Assembly (NCBI GenBank): GCA_026874595.1
Contig: CM049310.1
Location: forward strand, 9,300,001 to 9,364,000
Direction of reading: 5' to 3'
Length of the DNA: 64,000 nucleotides
From: Sipunculus nudus
Taxonomy: Eukaryota > Annelida > Sipuncula > Golfingiida > Sipunculidae
Each line of letters starts with the position of its first letter. Positions within the stretch are counted from its first letter, which is position 1. The notes beneath the pieces are model-generated. The model saw only the letters and a program-made list of their open reading frames with translations, did no database searches and had not been told where the DNA came from. Position numbers and translations under genes: made by a program. Shown here piece by piece: positions 10,850 to 21,659 of this stretch.

Positions 10850-11114
10850 CTTTGTTCTGATGATCTAGGCTCCACTTCTTTCTGCCTCAGTTTTCCACAT
10901 TGACCCATGCAAGTGAGTATTCAGCTGTAAAAGATGAAAAATGGACATGACTGCATGTCTTACTCATTGTTACAAGTTGATCATCCTCATAGGACACACA
11001 AACACACACATGTGCATATACATATCATCCAGTTGTTGTGCAGAATTGAAAAACATATCATCAAAATCTTATGAAGTGTTAATAATATCCTATCCCATCA
11101 TTAGTTTCACATGA

Positions 11115-11372
11115 TTAAGCGTAATAATAGGTACCCGCAGTCCAAGGCTGAACTGTTTTTGGAGAGTCTGGTGGCAGTGGTGTGGCCAGTTCCTCAAAGT
11201 CCTCAGTGTCAGCATCATCATCAGCATCGTCATCACTAGAGCGGGTCCAGCTCTCTGTGCTTGTGTCTCCCTCATCCTTTGCTTCACCATGGCACTCATC
11301 CTTTGCCTTGGTCGACTGCTCTGTAACCCAGTCATCATCCTGCTCCTTGTCATTTGGTTCTTTTTCCTTCAC
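11115..11372 (-). CDS. Acidic low-complexity frame, possible 5' exon of the hAT-derived gene
   Basis: An 85-codon minus-strand frame starting MKEKEPNDKEQDDDW with a run of Asp/Glu/Ser (SSDDDADDDADTEDFEELA) and then PLPPDSPKTVQPW. Near its end GCGG-GTACCT could serve as a splice donor. Acidic N-terminal regions occur in hAT-derived nuclear proteins, but that is only an analogy. The plus-strand serine-rich frame is the complement of these GAT/TCA codons. Confidence 0.3.
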   Translation of the reverse strand: MKEKEPNDKEQDDDWVTEQSTKAKDECHGEAKDEGDTSTESWTRSSDDDADDDADTEDFEELATPLPPDSPKTVQPWTAGTYYYA

Positions 11373-11663
11373 CCTTCCCTCAGCTGCAGCACCTGCAGTT
11401 CATTTCTATGCATAGATGCCCTGAGCAGGAACAGAAATACACAAGTTTTAACTTTTAATATTTGATGACAATGTGAAGTTTGGAAAATAGTTTCCATAAG
11501 AAAATTAATAGTACACTGAGAATATATAACATATAATATAGAAATTGTTTTGAAAAAATATATATATATATCCAAAAAACAGTAGGATACAGACTGTAAA
11601 GTTCAAGGATGTACAAGGATACATGTGTTGTTGGGAATACTGATGTAAAAGTACTGGTAGCTC

Positions 11664-12505
11664 CTAAAAAACCTCCGTTAAAATGTAAATGGATGAATAT
11701 TCCATATTTATCCTTCTCTTAAGCCTCTGTGTGAATGGTATTTGTTTAAATTCTCTTTTGAAGCTGCCCCCAATATTCCATCTCGAAAGTAAGTCCGGAA
11801 TCCTATTTCTAGAACCCTCTTTGTAAACCACCTTCAACTCAAATTCATACAACGCTGCTATGAATGTAATTTCTCTCACGCACGATAACATAAAATGATC
11901 AGATTTCCTACCAGAGTTCACAACCTGTACTGAAGGTAGATTGTCACAGTTTATTACAAATCTCTGCTCTGTTAAACTGCTGCTCCATAAGACCAGCATG
12001 ACTGCATACAATTCTAAACCATTTTTATGACCTGCCATTTTCAGCAGATCCTCTGTCACTCTAAAACGCCAGTATTCCAGCTTGCCAAAAGCTATGCCCC
12101 CTAACCCTTGCAAGCAAGCATCTGTTGCAATAATTTGAGCTGGTTCTGACCAGTCATTTTGCATCATTGAAATGCCGTTATACAAAGGTAGAAAATTCTC
12201 CCACCAGCACAAATCCTTGAAATATTCTATACCTAGTTCAATGGGTGGGTCCCTTTCCTGCACCTTCCTCATTTTCTCAAGCATTCTGCTGGTAAACAAC
12301 CGGCCTGGTCTGACGCTTTTGCCAATAAATTGCAGTTTCCCCACCAACGTTTCTATCTCCCTCCTAGTTGCCTTACCTTTCCTTTTCCAATCTACTACTA
12401 ATTACCGTGCTTGCTGTACTTTAGCCGAAGGGATTTAAAGTTGCATTTTTTCTATATCCAACATAATTCCCAGAAATACCATTCTAGTTGAAGAAGCTAC
12501 TGCTT
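11664..12505 (-). pseudogene. DIRS/Ngaro-like retrotransposon RT end and RNase H
   Basis: A minus-strand frame of 227 codons (12347-11664) preceded in the same frame by RT-end sequence with two stops (about 12505-12350). Visible motifs are MVFLGIMLDIEKMQL (RT end), VGKLQFIGKSVRPGRLF, FKDLCWWENFLPLYNGIS, and an RNase H fold. That fold has catalytic acidic residues in IATDACLQGLGG, GLELYAVMLVLW and VINCDNLPSVQVVNSG, and ends YKEGSRNRIPDLLSRW. The order GKL.F..+.VRPGR.F / DL.WW..FL / DA...G.GG / DN...V..+NSG / D.LSRW is that of tyrosine-recombinase retrotransposons. No recombinase or methyltransferase domain was found downstream, so this is a fragment. Confidence 0.7.
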
Positions 12506-12740
12506 TATCCCCCGCTCTTATATATATAAGAGAAATAACCCTTCTTTTGCCCTCCTCACATATTACTCTGGCAAGGCCAATAAGCTTGGGCAAGGATAGC
12601 TTTTCAAAGCTTTACACTGTTCTAAAAAATGCTTTAAAAAATGGCACAGAGTATTCTGCCACCTGCGCATCTTCATAAGCAGGCGCTAGCCCTGAGGTTT
12701 TACCTAACAGTCCATTAATCAGCATACAGCGAGCATACAC
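12506..12740 (-). pseudogene. Weak upstream RT sequence of the DIRS-like fragment
   Basis: Minus-strand conceptual translation gives RVICEEGKRRVISLIYIRAGD just upstream of the RT end, and more distant K/F-rich sequence with a stop. It is in the right place for RT palm/thumb sequence but too decayed to be certain. Confidence 0.3.
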
Positions 12741-13227
12741 GTTAGACCTAAATTATGGCGAATGTTTTTAATGTGATATGCAAATAAGCGATAACATGAA
12801 ATCTTCAAATACTTATTTATGAGTGTGAGTAACTACAGTATAGCAAACAGTGGCTTTAACCTTGATCATATTGGATCTTATGAATCAGACATGCCAGTGT
12901 GAACGTAACAGTTGCACTCCCAGCCCTAATTATTACCTTCCTCATTGTGCATTAAGTTTGGAATATCCTCCATTGCTTGATTCAGTAAACTTACATTTTC
13001 TAGCGGTAACTAGTTACAACTACGGAATTTGAGTCTATCTAACAGGGGCCAGTGTACCCCAGTCATACGTATGCTAATCCCTTTGTTCTGAACAGGTAGA
13101 TAAACTGGACATTCAGTAATATATAATAACATTCAAGTTTTTCAGAGACTGATTCTGCAGCTCTACAGTGCCAGTTCCTCTGCCGGTTGCGCAAGGCCTG
13201 TCTGCATGACATCCACTCTCATGCCAG

Positions 13228-13320
13228 GCAAGCAGGATCATCCGCAACAGCCAGCTGGAGCGCGCCATCATAGACCAACTTCCGCAACACCATGTATTCA
13301 CGCTGACGGATCACTGCTGA
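13228..13320 (+). CDS. Candidate 3'-terminal exon
   Basis: After ATGCCAG (possible acceptor ending at 13227) a GC-richer frame gives ASRIIRNSQLERAIIDQL and then PQHHVFTLTDHC and a stop at 13318-13320, 30 residues in all. The sequence looks protein-like and its base composition differs from the AT-rich flanks. The adjacent upstream 70 bp are equally GC-rich but in another frame, so this could be a decayed exon. No family recognised. Confidence 0.2.
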   Translation, partial: ASRIIRNSQLERAIIDQLPQHHVFTLTDHC

Positions 13321-13589
13321 CTTTAATTGACAGTCCTTGTGGAGGGTATTACTACATATATGGCGACAATTTTCAAATCAACCAGCTGAGTGCATTTAGT
13401 GTATCATTTGTTTTATCTGGTATCTTTTAGCATAGCTTCTTTGTAATTGAAACAGCTTATTTTATTTGGTGTGGCGATCGGCAATTCAAAGCATGTATTA
13501 TGTTTTGATGCATAAAACGTTGAGAACAATGACGATGTATGCCTTGTTTTGTTCAAATGACTAACTGTAAGAATATTACCACATATTTT

Positions 13590-13740
13590 AGTTAAGATCA
13601 TAATAATATTAATAATAATGATTATAATAATAAAAATAATAATAATAATATACCACTACTAATAATAATAACTTTTTTTGTATTTTAAGGATTAATATTA
13701 TAATCATTATTATCACTGTTATTATTATTATTTCTTAATA
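13590..13740. repeat. AAT/ATT-rich low-complexity DNA
   Basis: Repeated AATAATAAT and ATTATT trinucleotides on both sides of TTTTTTTGTATTTT. Simple-sequence DNA with no coding meaning. Confidence 0.8.
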
Positions 13741-14260
13741 ATTGCGAAACAGTAATTCAGGAACTGGTATTTCAGTTTACATGCAATCATGATGCCATAA
13801 GTAATATATAGATATTGAATGTGGAAGCCTCACTTCCACCAAGTAATCAACAAAAAGATTTTTTTCGTTTCACTATAGAAAACCGTTACAGCTTGGTGCA
13901 TTTGTATTTCTTTACACAAACACTATAAAAATGCTATCAATGCAGTATAAAAAATAATGTTTGTAGGGCATGTTGATACTAAAAGACAAGCATGATCATT
14001 TGAAATGATTGGAAACATTATTATGATACTTTTTCACTTCTTTTAATAAATAGACATCTTTCGTATGAATGAAGTTATTTGATTTTCGGTACCAATAGTC
14101 ATTATCTTTCCTTATTCGTTTACTTCAGAATTTTATCGAGTTTACAACCGTGGGAGCCCTTTGCTGAAGTCTTCGAAACATAATGAGCATCAACGACTAT
14201 ACACAATGTGTTATAAATTGTGCAGAGAAGACGATATGTCTTTATGATAGGAGACAGGAC
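13741..14260. other. No gene seen (13.7-14.3 kb)
   Basis: AT-rich DNA without recognisable frames or repeats. Confidence 0.6.
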
Positions 14261-14264
14261 TAAC

Positions 14265-14690
14265 ATTTATATGTAAGGTTGGCATTGCCATCTGAACTAG
14301 AAAATTCGAAGAGAGAGTGTGTGTTCACCTCGGGGGAGGCAGTCTTCAGACTTAAGGACAGGACAGACAATGATGTTGAAGGCTGGCATAGCGTCTCGAG
14401 CAAGAAAGGACATCCATGGGGTAAAGGGAATGTGTACCAAGCAGACGAGATTACAGGACAAATAGTGATGTTGAGGGCTAGCATTACAGTTTGAGCAAGA
14501 AGAAAGAGAATCGGGACACTCTTGTAGGAACTTAAGTTTAATAAACAGGAAGAGAGGGCAAACAATTATACCAAAGGCTGACATGACTGTATTCGTCAAT
14601 AAGGACGGGAGGTCTTGAAACTAGGAACGACAGGAGCAACAGTGATATTTAAGGTTGGCATTACTGTTTGAGCAGGAATGTGCACATACC
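14265..14690 (+). repeat. Diverged tandem repeat, about 100-bp period, five units
   Basis: A core related to GATGTTGAAGGCTGGCAT followed by (A)CAGTTTGAGCAAGAA recurs with AAGG(C/T)TGGCAT-type words near 14275, 14379, 14475, 14574 and 14651, a spacing of about 104, 96, 99 and 77 bp. Units are well diverged. Frames over it on both strands are not convincing genes. Confidence 0.6.
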
Positions 14691-14759
14691 TGAGAACTGT
14701 AGGTCTACAAGCCAGGCGTGAGGATTAACTAGGAAATTGACGGTTTGCTGTGCCGCTTG

Positions 14760-16680
14760 AACAAGAAATGAAGAGGTTTGTATGCAATCTTAATTAACAT
14801 AAAACATTTTAATAAATGCAAATTATTAATAATTGTAAATTAATAAAAACTGAATTAATATTCCACTTATATAAGCTTCTTTATCTTTGTTATATGAATT
14901 TCTAACAATTTTGCTGGAGACCAATTTGAAGTATACATTAATTATGTGTTGTTATCTGATAGAGTCGCATCGATCAGTAAAAGAAAAAAATTATGTAAAC
15001 GTTGTTTCAACAGCTTGCCCTAGGTAATACCCTCTAATGAACAAACGGAAGCTGAGATGTGGAAAGCGCCCTGTTTAAGCTTTACATGGACTGGGGTAGA
15101 AGCGCCATTTCCCTCCTACGTGTTGCAAGCGGAAAGTCTGCGGCGCCAAAGAAGAAGAAGAAATGAGCCTGTTTGAAGTGTGACCTATTTATGCAAATAC
15201 TCAAGATTACACACGTATGCAGGCGCCAGATGAGCACACCTAACTTTAATCACGTAGACATTCCACATTGAGCTAGCGCATAACTAGTAAAGGCACACAT
15301 GTAAATTAAATTTTTAAAATGTCTTATTTCTTGACATGATACACAGATGGATTGAAACATGCAATGCAGGGAGATGGTGTGCATTTTACATGCTGTTCTA
15401 TATTACTATTTCCTTGGGTTCTGTCATGTAACATTTTACATAATGTTCTGTATTATCACATTTTCGACGGGCACTATCACGATTCACATTAAAATTTTGT
15501 TTCGTATTACTAGTATTACCCAAGACCGTATCAGGTAACAATCAGAAACTGTAAGAAAGACATGTACCACAAATCTCTACAATTAACTACTTATGTACAA
15601 CATGAAACAATAATGTTTTTTCTATGTTATTTTTTTCCTGTCCATGGGAAGAGAGCAAATGTGTCAGATAGCTTTTGAAATTTTGATTCAATCAGGGGGT
15701 TAAAATCAGTGAAATTTCAGAGTTCAATGTTTAAGAAAATTCTGCCGAAGCTCGGGAACCGCACCTGAATAATGATATATTTTAGAAGTCTGCGGCTGCC
15801 AGCAACAGAATTGGAATTGGAGTATTGTGATTTTGATGAGTATGCTTCCAGTGTTTACTAGTTTATATTAGCTTCAATCAGATGTTGATTACCAGTATAT
15901 TTCCAATATCGCCACATGACAACGCAGAACTACGTTGCGTTTCTCCTTCCAGGAAGCACTATGCTTTCTTCCAGATGGTGTTTTTGTTGTCATGACTGAA
16001 TGCCTGCCCATGGCTAATGCTAATTCTCAGCAAGGGCATCTCATTCCATCATAACATAGGATCTGTAATGAAAATAAATTAATTTTCACACCACCATGTA
16101 TCAAACAATGTTAAGCCTCTAGACCAAGGCTGCTATATCCATTACCACACTCCTTCCCGTGAAGGCTTGCTTTTATACCATCGAAAATCTGCATATATCA
16201 GGCCATGTTTTTTAGCCAAATAACAAATCACCGAAAAAAAAAACAGAGCGGTTGCCTGTCGACTGGGAATCACAAACTCGGATTAAAATGCTAATGAAGT
16301 TAATGACGTGAAACCTTAAAATTTCTAAGGAATTTCTCTGCGCCTTAAATGCACTTAATAACATAATATTGAATCCCTTACACTTTTGATTTAAGTTAGG
16401 CCTTAAATATTGAACATAGAACAGAAAATAAAATGTCTTCAAAGAGAAATATAGAGAAAAAAAATTTAGTATCCCAGACCTCCGTCTTTGCCGTCATGAC
16501 CTAGACAAATTACAAATGCAGATCTCATACAAATACCTTTTACTATCAATAAACTTTGAAAGGAACTGGCCCTACAGTCATGCCAACTATCCCAGGCTTA
16601 TGATAAAAAGTGCAAAAGTAAGAAGATGCAATCCCAGGCTTTTGATACAAAGTGCAAAAGTAACAAGATGCAAAGTAAAA
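14760..16680. other. No gene seen (14.8-16.7 kb)
   Basis: AT-rich DNA. The only compositional islands are short (for example about 15100-15165, GC-richer, ending in GAAGAAGAAG). No frame supports a gene. Confidence 0.55.
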
Positions 16681-16689
16681 AGAACTAAC

Positions 16690-17460
16690 TTACTGGAAGG
16701 CCCTGTACAATTTTATAGTGTTTTGGCTGCACTGTGTGATGAGTATCACAAGCGATATGTTTTTAATTTGAATGATTTCACGAGTTAGGTCCTTGAGTTG
16801 CCAAGGGGTTTGGAATAAGTAAGGACAATCAGATTCTTGGAGTATTCGGTTCAATGGGGAGATTGAGTAAAGGTGCTTGATTATGAGTTTAGTATCAGTA
16901 TCAGTAGTCTAGACATGCCAAACATGCAATTGAGCAGGGACTGTGCCGAATCTTCCAGTTCTTGTGCATACCATGCATAACAGTGTCAGGGTATTTTCTT
17001 GTAACTAATTAGCTTGTTACGTAGCAGCTCTGCCACGCGCTTGGCTGCTGATCCACCGCCAGTCTCTTCAGTGAAGAAACAATATTTTTTCGGGATGCTT
17101 GCGCAACAGGTCTACAAACTTGTCAAGGAATTGAAATTGTATCGTCTGAGAGTGGAGAGTATGATCTAAACCGACTTCTCCCATCGCTACACAGGATGGG
17201 GTAATTCATCTTATTTCCAAAGTTGATCAGTGATTGTTTTGTGACCAATTCGGGGTGTAAGCCAAAAGAACATCTGATTCTATTGTCTTTTTTAATTGGT
17301 AAGAGATCACTCCAGTGAGTCGGGTAAACAGAATTCGCCACAAATCCAGATATGTTGCAACTAGGTGTGATGCTGCTTTCATACTGATTTAATGTTTGAC
17401 ATTTGTAGCTTGCTAGGAGCATGTCCGCATGGCAATGAGAGTAAATGACGTCATGGGTGT
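16690..17460 (-). pseudogene. TatD-type nuclease, TATDN2-like, frameshifted
   Basis: The minus strand reads through a whole TatD-family metal-dependent hydrolase fold in several frames. SHCHADML (about 17435) is the first metal-binding HxH. IRCSFGLHPELV (about 17270) is the SFGLHP strand. CVAMGEVGLDHT (about 17170) has the metal-binding Glu. ILFLH at about 17070 is the next His position, then GGGSAAKRVAELLRN and a retained HCY His near 16985. RILQESDCPYLF (about 16850) holds the catalytic Asp, and NTIKLYRAF before the stop at 16690 is the usual C-terminus. TatD proteins act as 3'-5' exonucleases or deoxyribonucleases; the SFG(I/L)HP spelling is closest to TATDN2-like proteins. At least three frameshifts and several stops rule out an intact product. 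Upstream at about 17650-17700 the minus strand gives GRRIRRPRYLVHNR, possibly part of the long N-terminal region. Confidence 0.8.
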
Positions 17461-17884
17461 TGCGGTGTCATTCTCTTCAAAACTTGTTGGCTTTTTTAGG
17501 GGATTTGGGGTAATTTTGGCAAAATGTCAGCCAGTCTTTTCCAGTTCAGTAAGGCGACAATGCAGTTTGGAGGATTGGTTCTTCGGGAATCTGCCATTTA
17601 TGTCTCCGGGAAATGTCACACAGAATTCTGTTTTTCAGGAGATAATTCTGTTATGGACCAAGTATCTTGGTCGTCTTATTCTGCGACCTGCCTTTGTATG
17701 TGTGTTTTTCAGGGTCACTTCACTTTGCGAGGTCTGGTCGGTAGATGTTGAAGACAGAGTTTCTTGTCCAGCTGGCTTTTTACCTTTGAATTCCCGGCAG
17801 AGGACCGCCGCGTTGGGACTGGTAATGTGGTGCCCCCTCTATGATGTCTCAGATTTGTACTTGTTCTTTATTTTCGAAAAATAG

Positions 17885-18600
17885 GTTTCATCATTGACAT
17901 CATAGACTATAATGAAACTTACAACAGTGAATTACAAACCAGATAACAATGTAATACAAGTACAATTCCATGTTTAACATGCGAGTACCATATAAATCTG
18001 TCAAGGTTCATTTAGTTTTAGAATTTTCATGACTTTTAGATATTACGAAAACTCAAATTTCCAGTATACAATTTTGTATCCTAAAGGTACATTGTTACAA
18101 ATACAAAAATATATATTAATATAAATATGAGGAATATCGACATCGTATGCGAGACAAAGGGTCGAGTACAACTGACAGAATTTCCTCTGGAAAGATTCCG
18201 GTGTTATACTAATCTGAAGACCGTGGTCAACAAGTCCATCAAGTCTGCGTTTGGCAGAATACAGCGTACAGCCTTAACACAGACATATGGTATTGGAAGA
18301 CTGAGATCAGTACAAAGTAATGGTGTCACGCCTGACTGCCTCAAAACTCAGCTGGTGTGTACCCCAGCATGAGTGTACGCGACTTGACATTGCGTCTTGG
18401 CGTCCCAGCCAATGGCGTATTGGTGTCTTGACGTAAGACACGACGTCCGACCTCGGAGAGAGAACGTTATCCGAGGAGGGCCTCCAATGTAACAATCCTT
18501 CGGGTTTGAAGATGTTTATTATAAAACGGGACGTTCTCCCCCCCCCCCCCCCCCCTTCGTACTCAATCAAATATAAGGACACAGAAGTGTGATGGCGTGT
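17885..18600. other. No assigned gene (17.9-18.6 kb)
   Basis: A plus-strand frame of 81 codons at 18127-18372 and a minus frame at 18307-18582 overlap a moderately GC-rich stretch, but neither shows a domain. A C-tract (18539-18556) follows. Confidence 0.4.
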
Positions 18601-18608
18601 GGTATATT

Positions 18609-18665
18609 CTGGAGAAGCAAAAATAGAACGTTCAAGGCATGTTGCCGATCGATACGAAGTTAGGG
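18609..18665 (+). repeat. Short dispersed repeat, copy 1 of a local pair
   Basis: GAGAAGCAAAAATAGAACGT followed by TCAAGGCATGTTGCCGATCG recurs as a close variant at about 19035-19090 in the same orientation. The two copies lie about 425 bp apart with a (TA)n run between them. Confidence 0.6.
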
Positions 18666-18741
18666 GTGGAATCTCTTTTATTTTACAAATGCGAAATATA
18701 TCTATACATACATAGACTTAATATTTAGGATAGGATATAAA

Positions 18742-18744
<3 letters not shown>

Positions 18745-18801
<57 letters not shown>
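18745..18801. repeat. (TA)n microsatellite
   Basis: Perfect TA run of about 57 bp. Confidence 0.95.
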
Positions 18802-18802
<1 letters not shown>

Positions 18803-19034
18803 CCTCGGAGTGTTAAACGAATTACATGTACTTGTAAGGGAAACAAATATGAAACCGGGAGCACGACTCAAGATACAACAATTACATGACTCATGGATCA
18901 TAACTAAAGTACCAAAATACATGACTCAAAGGTTAAAAATTAAATTACGCCATTGTTATAACTATTCATACCCCTTTTAGTATGATTGACACTTTGAAAA
19001 ATTTTGAAAGTGAGACGAAGGTAAGGCTCACCTG

Positions 19035-19090
19035 AAGAAGCAAAAATAGAACGTTCAAGGCGTGTTGCCAATCGGTACGAAGTTCGAGTT
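19035..19090 (+). repeat. Short dispersed repeat, copy 2 of a local pair
   Basis: Second copy of the repeat at 18609 (GAAGAAGCAAAAATAGAACG, then TTCAAGGCGTGTTGCCAATC). It differs at several positions, so the duplication is old. Confidence 0.6.
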
Positions 19091-19402
19091 TGGAATGGCG
19101 CAAAAATGAACAGGATTTCTGTCATTGTGGCGCTCCATGGCCAGTGCCAGGTGCAATGTGACGTCGAGCGTATTAATTCAAGACTTTGCCTTATAAGGTT
19201 AAAATGTAAAAACGATATATTTGGGGTGCCCCCTGTTAGCCTTCTTAGTCACTCAAATATGCTTGTTACTGATGGGTTGCACCCCCCCCCCCATTGAAGC
19301 TAAATTATACTACCTTGTTACCTATTACATAAGTTAATTGAAAAAAGGGGATGATACGAGCTTGCCATTTAGTTGTTTTATGTCTTGGCATGCTGCATGT
19401 TG

Positions 19403-19597
19403 CAGGGGCGGATTCAGGATTTTGGGAAAGGGAGGGTCACGCACAGGAAGGTTGAAAGAAAACCTAATAAAAGGTCCTCTGGTCCAAGAAGGAGGTTGTC
19501 AGGGTCACAAAATTGGGTTAGAAACACTTAAAAAGTTATTTCGGCTCAAAAAAAGTGGGGGGGGGGGGGGGGTCAGGACCGTCTGGATCCGCCACTG
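19403..19597 (+). mobile_element. Short hAT-type MITE with G-tract
   Basis: It begins CAGGGGCGGATTCAGGATTT and ends ...CTGGATCCGCCACTG, whose reverse complement is CAGTGGCGGATCCAG. The ends therefore form imperfect terminal inverted repeats of about 15 bp of the CAG(G/T)GGCGGAT type seen in hAT miniature elements. It is 195 bp long with a G16 tract near 19557. A clear 8-bp target duplication was not found. Similar GGATCCGCCCC ends occur alone at about 30920 and 32000. Confidence 0.6.
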
Positions 19598-19809
19598 TGA
19601 TTGGTCTTTCCTTATGGGTGGCGCTCAATACTAAAAGCTCAGTGGTCGAGGAATTCTGGTGAAAAGACCTTCGGAGCATCATAAGACAGTATTCACAGTA
19701 TAAATGCAAGAAAGATTTACGCTGCACTATTGAAAATGAAAACTGAGGAGCTAACCAGTTCAACGATGTTTGAATCGGTGCTTCCAGATGCAGTATTAAA
19801 TTGGAAAAA

Positions 19810-21120
19810 CCTATTTAGCGAACCTGTGGGCTTATGTGATGGCGCGGCGTCGTCCGTCCGCCGTCCAAGGTTGGCTGCCCGCCGTCCATGGTTGTAAGTC
19901 AGAAACCGTCGAAGCTCCAAATTACATGTAAGGATTATCACATGTAAAACTAGGTGCCCTAGAGCTTATAATATTGTGTCTGCATTAATTTAGAGTTTAT
20001 AGAGAAAAAGCTTAAAAACCTTTTAAAATCTTCTTCTCTCAAACTTTCCAGCCAAATTGTCCAATGTTTCACAGAAATGTTCCCTGGAACAATCTCTCTC
20101 AAGTTTGTTCGAATGGTTCCAGTTCGGTGCTTTTTGACCGAGTTACAGGAAGTTGAACCTAGTCATTTGCATGCTAAAATTACAATCTCAGAAACGGCTG
20201 GAGCTATCATCATCAAATTTTATGTTAATGTAGGTCACTTTAGTTATATCTGAAATTGAGGTGTTGGTGGCGCCATCTGAATTGGTCTTTTTGTACGGGG
20301 GTTAACGGTGCCCGAAGCATGCAGAGGGCTACAAAATCTTCTCTGAAAGTGTAAAGCCAAATTGTTTGATATAGCACAGAAATTCTCCTAGGGTAGTGCT
20401 TTCTTAAGTTTGTTCAAATGGTCTCTGTTCAATGACTTTTGGTCGAGTTACTTAAAGCTGAATATAGTCAAATGTTACAGCAGACCATTTCTGCTCAGTG
20501 GCTACAAAGATCTTCTTCCCAAAAACCACTGGCACAATTCTTTAATCTCACACATTAATTATCCTCAGATGTTGATAATTCAAATTTATTCAAATGGTTT
20601 TGATTCAGTGATTTTCATAGATTTTACACAGGAAAAGTTAAAAAAGACGTAAAAATCTTCTTCTCGGAAACTGTCCAGCCAAATTGTCCAATATTTCACA
20701 GAAATGATCCCTAGAACAAAATCTCGCAAATTTGTTTGAATGGCTCCAGTTCGGTGATTTTTGGCACAGTTACAGGAGGTATAACTTAAGTCAGCTGTGC
20801 AAAAAAGCATACTTAACTTAAAATCTCAGAAACAGCTGGAGCTGTCATCACCAAATTTTATGCCAATGTTTGTAACACGAGTCATATGTGAAATGGAGGT
20901 GTTGGTGGCGCCATCTACATTGATATGTATTTTTACAAGCAAAAATGTAAGTTAAGACTCTTCTAGTTTATTCACTGTGTTTTTTTAAGGAACTGTTAAG
21001 CAGATTGGTTTAAACTTTACATGAATTGTTCAATGGTATTGTTCTGTCAGGTTTATAGGAAAAGATTGTGTAAATGCAGCTTTAATGAGGCAGTGTAGCC
21101 AATTGAAAAAAGCTTTCAGT
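19810..21120 (+). repeat. Modular intergenic repeat, block 1
   Basis: Three modules recur in this and later blocks. Module a is AGCGAACCTGTG(A/G)GCTTA followed by TG(C/T)GATGGCGC and GTCCGTCC-rich DNA. Module b is GCCAAATTGTCCAATATTTC, CTCTCAAGTTTGTTCGAATG and TTTTGGCCGAGTTACAGGA. Module c is AATCTCAGAAACGGCTGGAG, ACCAAATTTTATGCCAATGT and GGTGTTGGTGGCGCCA. Here a starts at 19818; b is near 20045, 20345 and 20670; c is near 20185 and 20825. No coding potential or transposase ends are visible, and copies are heavily diverged. Confidence 0.75.
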
Positions 21121-21129
21121 GTTTGAAAA

Positions 21130-21470
21130 CAGATTTGGCAGCATGGCAAGTTTCAACTGGTCAAGTCAAGTGGTCAATCAGTGCACTCAGGTGCAGTCCA
21201 GACATCACCATGGCAACTGACCTGGCTCTGCCTGGTGTCCAGATACAGACGATGTGTCTAGACACGCTGTCTGGACGTCTAAAACCTGCCAACTGTGTCA
21301 GATTTTACAATAGTTCAAGTTACGCTCTGTATCTATTAATAACTTTGGCAGACTGCCAACCATTTCAGATTTGCCAACAGGTCAAGTTTCAGTCTGTAAG
21401 AGCCAGTGGTAAGTTTCAGTCTGTAAGAGCCAATGGTGCGGTTACATGTGGCACATTAGGTACCCTTGAC
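21130..21470 (+). repeat. CAGTGCAG/GGTCAAG repeat segment with NFI-type palindrome
   Basis: Short repeats such as CAGTCTGTAAGAGCCA(G/A)TGG (twice at 21410-21436) and CAGGTCAAGTTTCAGTCTGT accompany a perfect TTGGCAGACTGCCAA at 21345-21359. The same segment type recurs at 26.4-27.1 and 28.7-28.95 kb, so it belongs to the larger repeat family. Confidence 0.6.
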
Positions 21471-21659
21471 CTGGGGGAAAGCTGAGCCTCCATTGCCAGG
21501 ATGTATGAGTAGGTGTGACTCAATACCAAGGCTAAAAGAGGAACTTGAAAAAAACATTTTCAAATTTTCTTCTCCGAACCCATGCTGCCAAATTGCCCTT
21601 TCATCTGTCCAAATATCCCTCCCTGGCAAAAAGAGCGTATCGGAAATAGCCTGATACAT

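Noticed and set aside
17429-17884. Plus-strand frame of 151 codons
   Set aside because: It lies opposite the start of the TATDN2-like pseudogene, whose motifs are on the minus strand; this frame has none.
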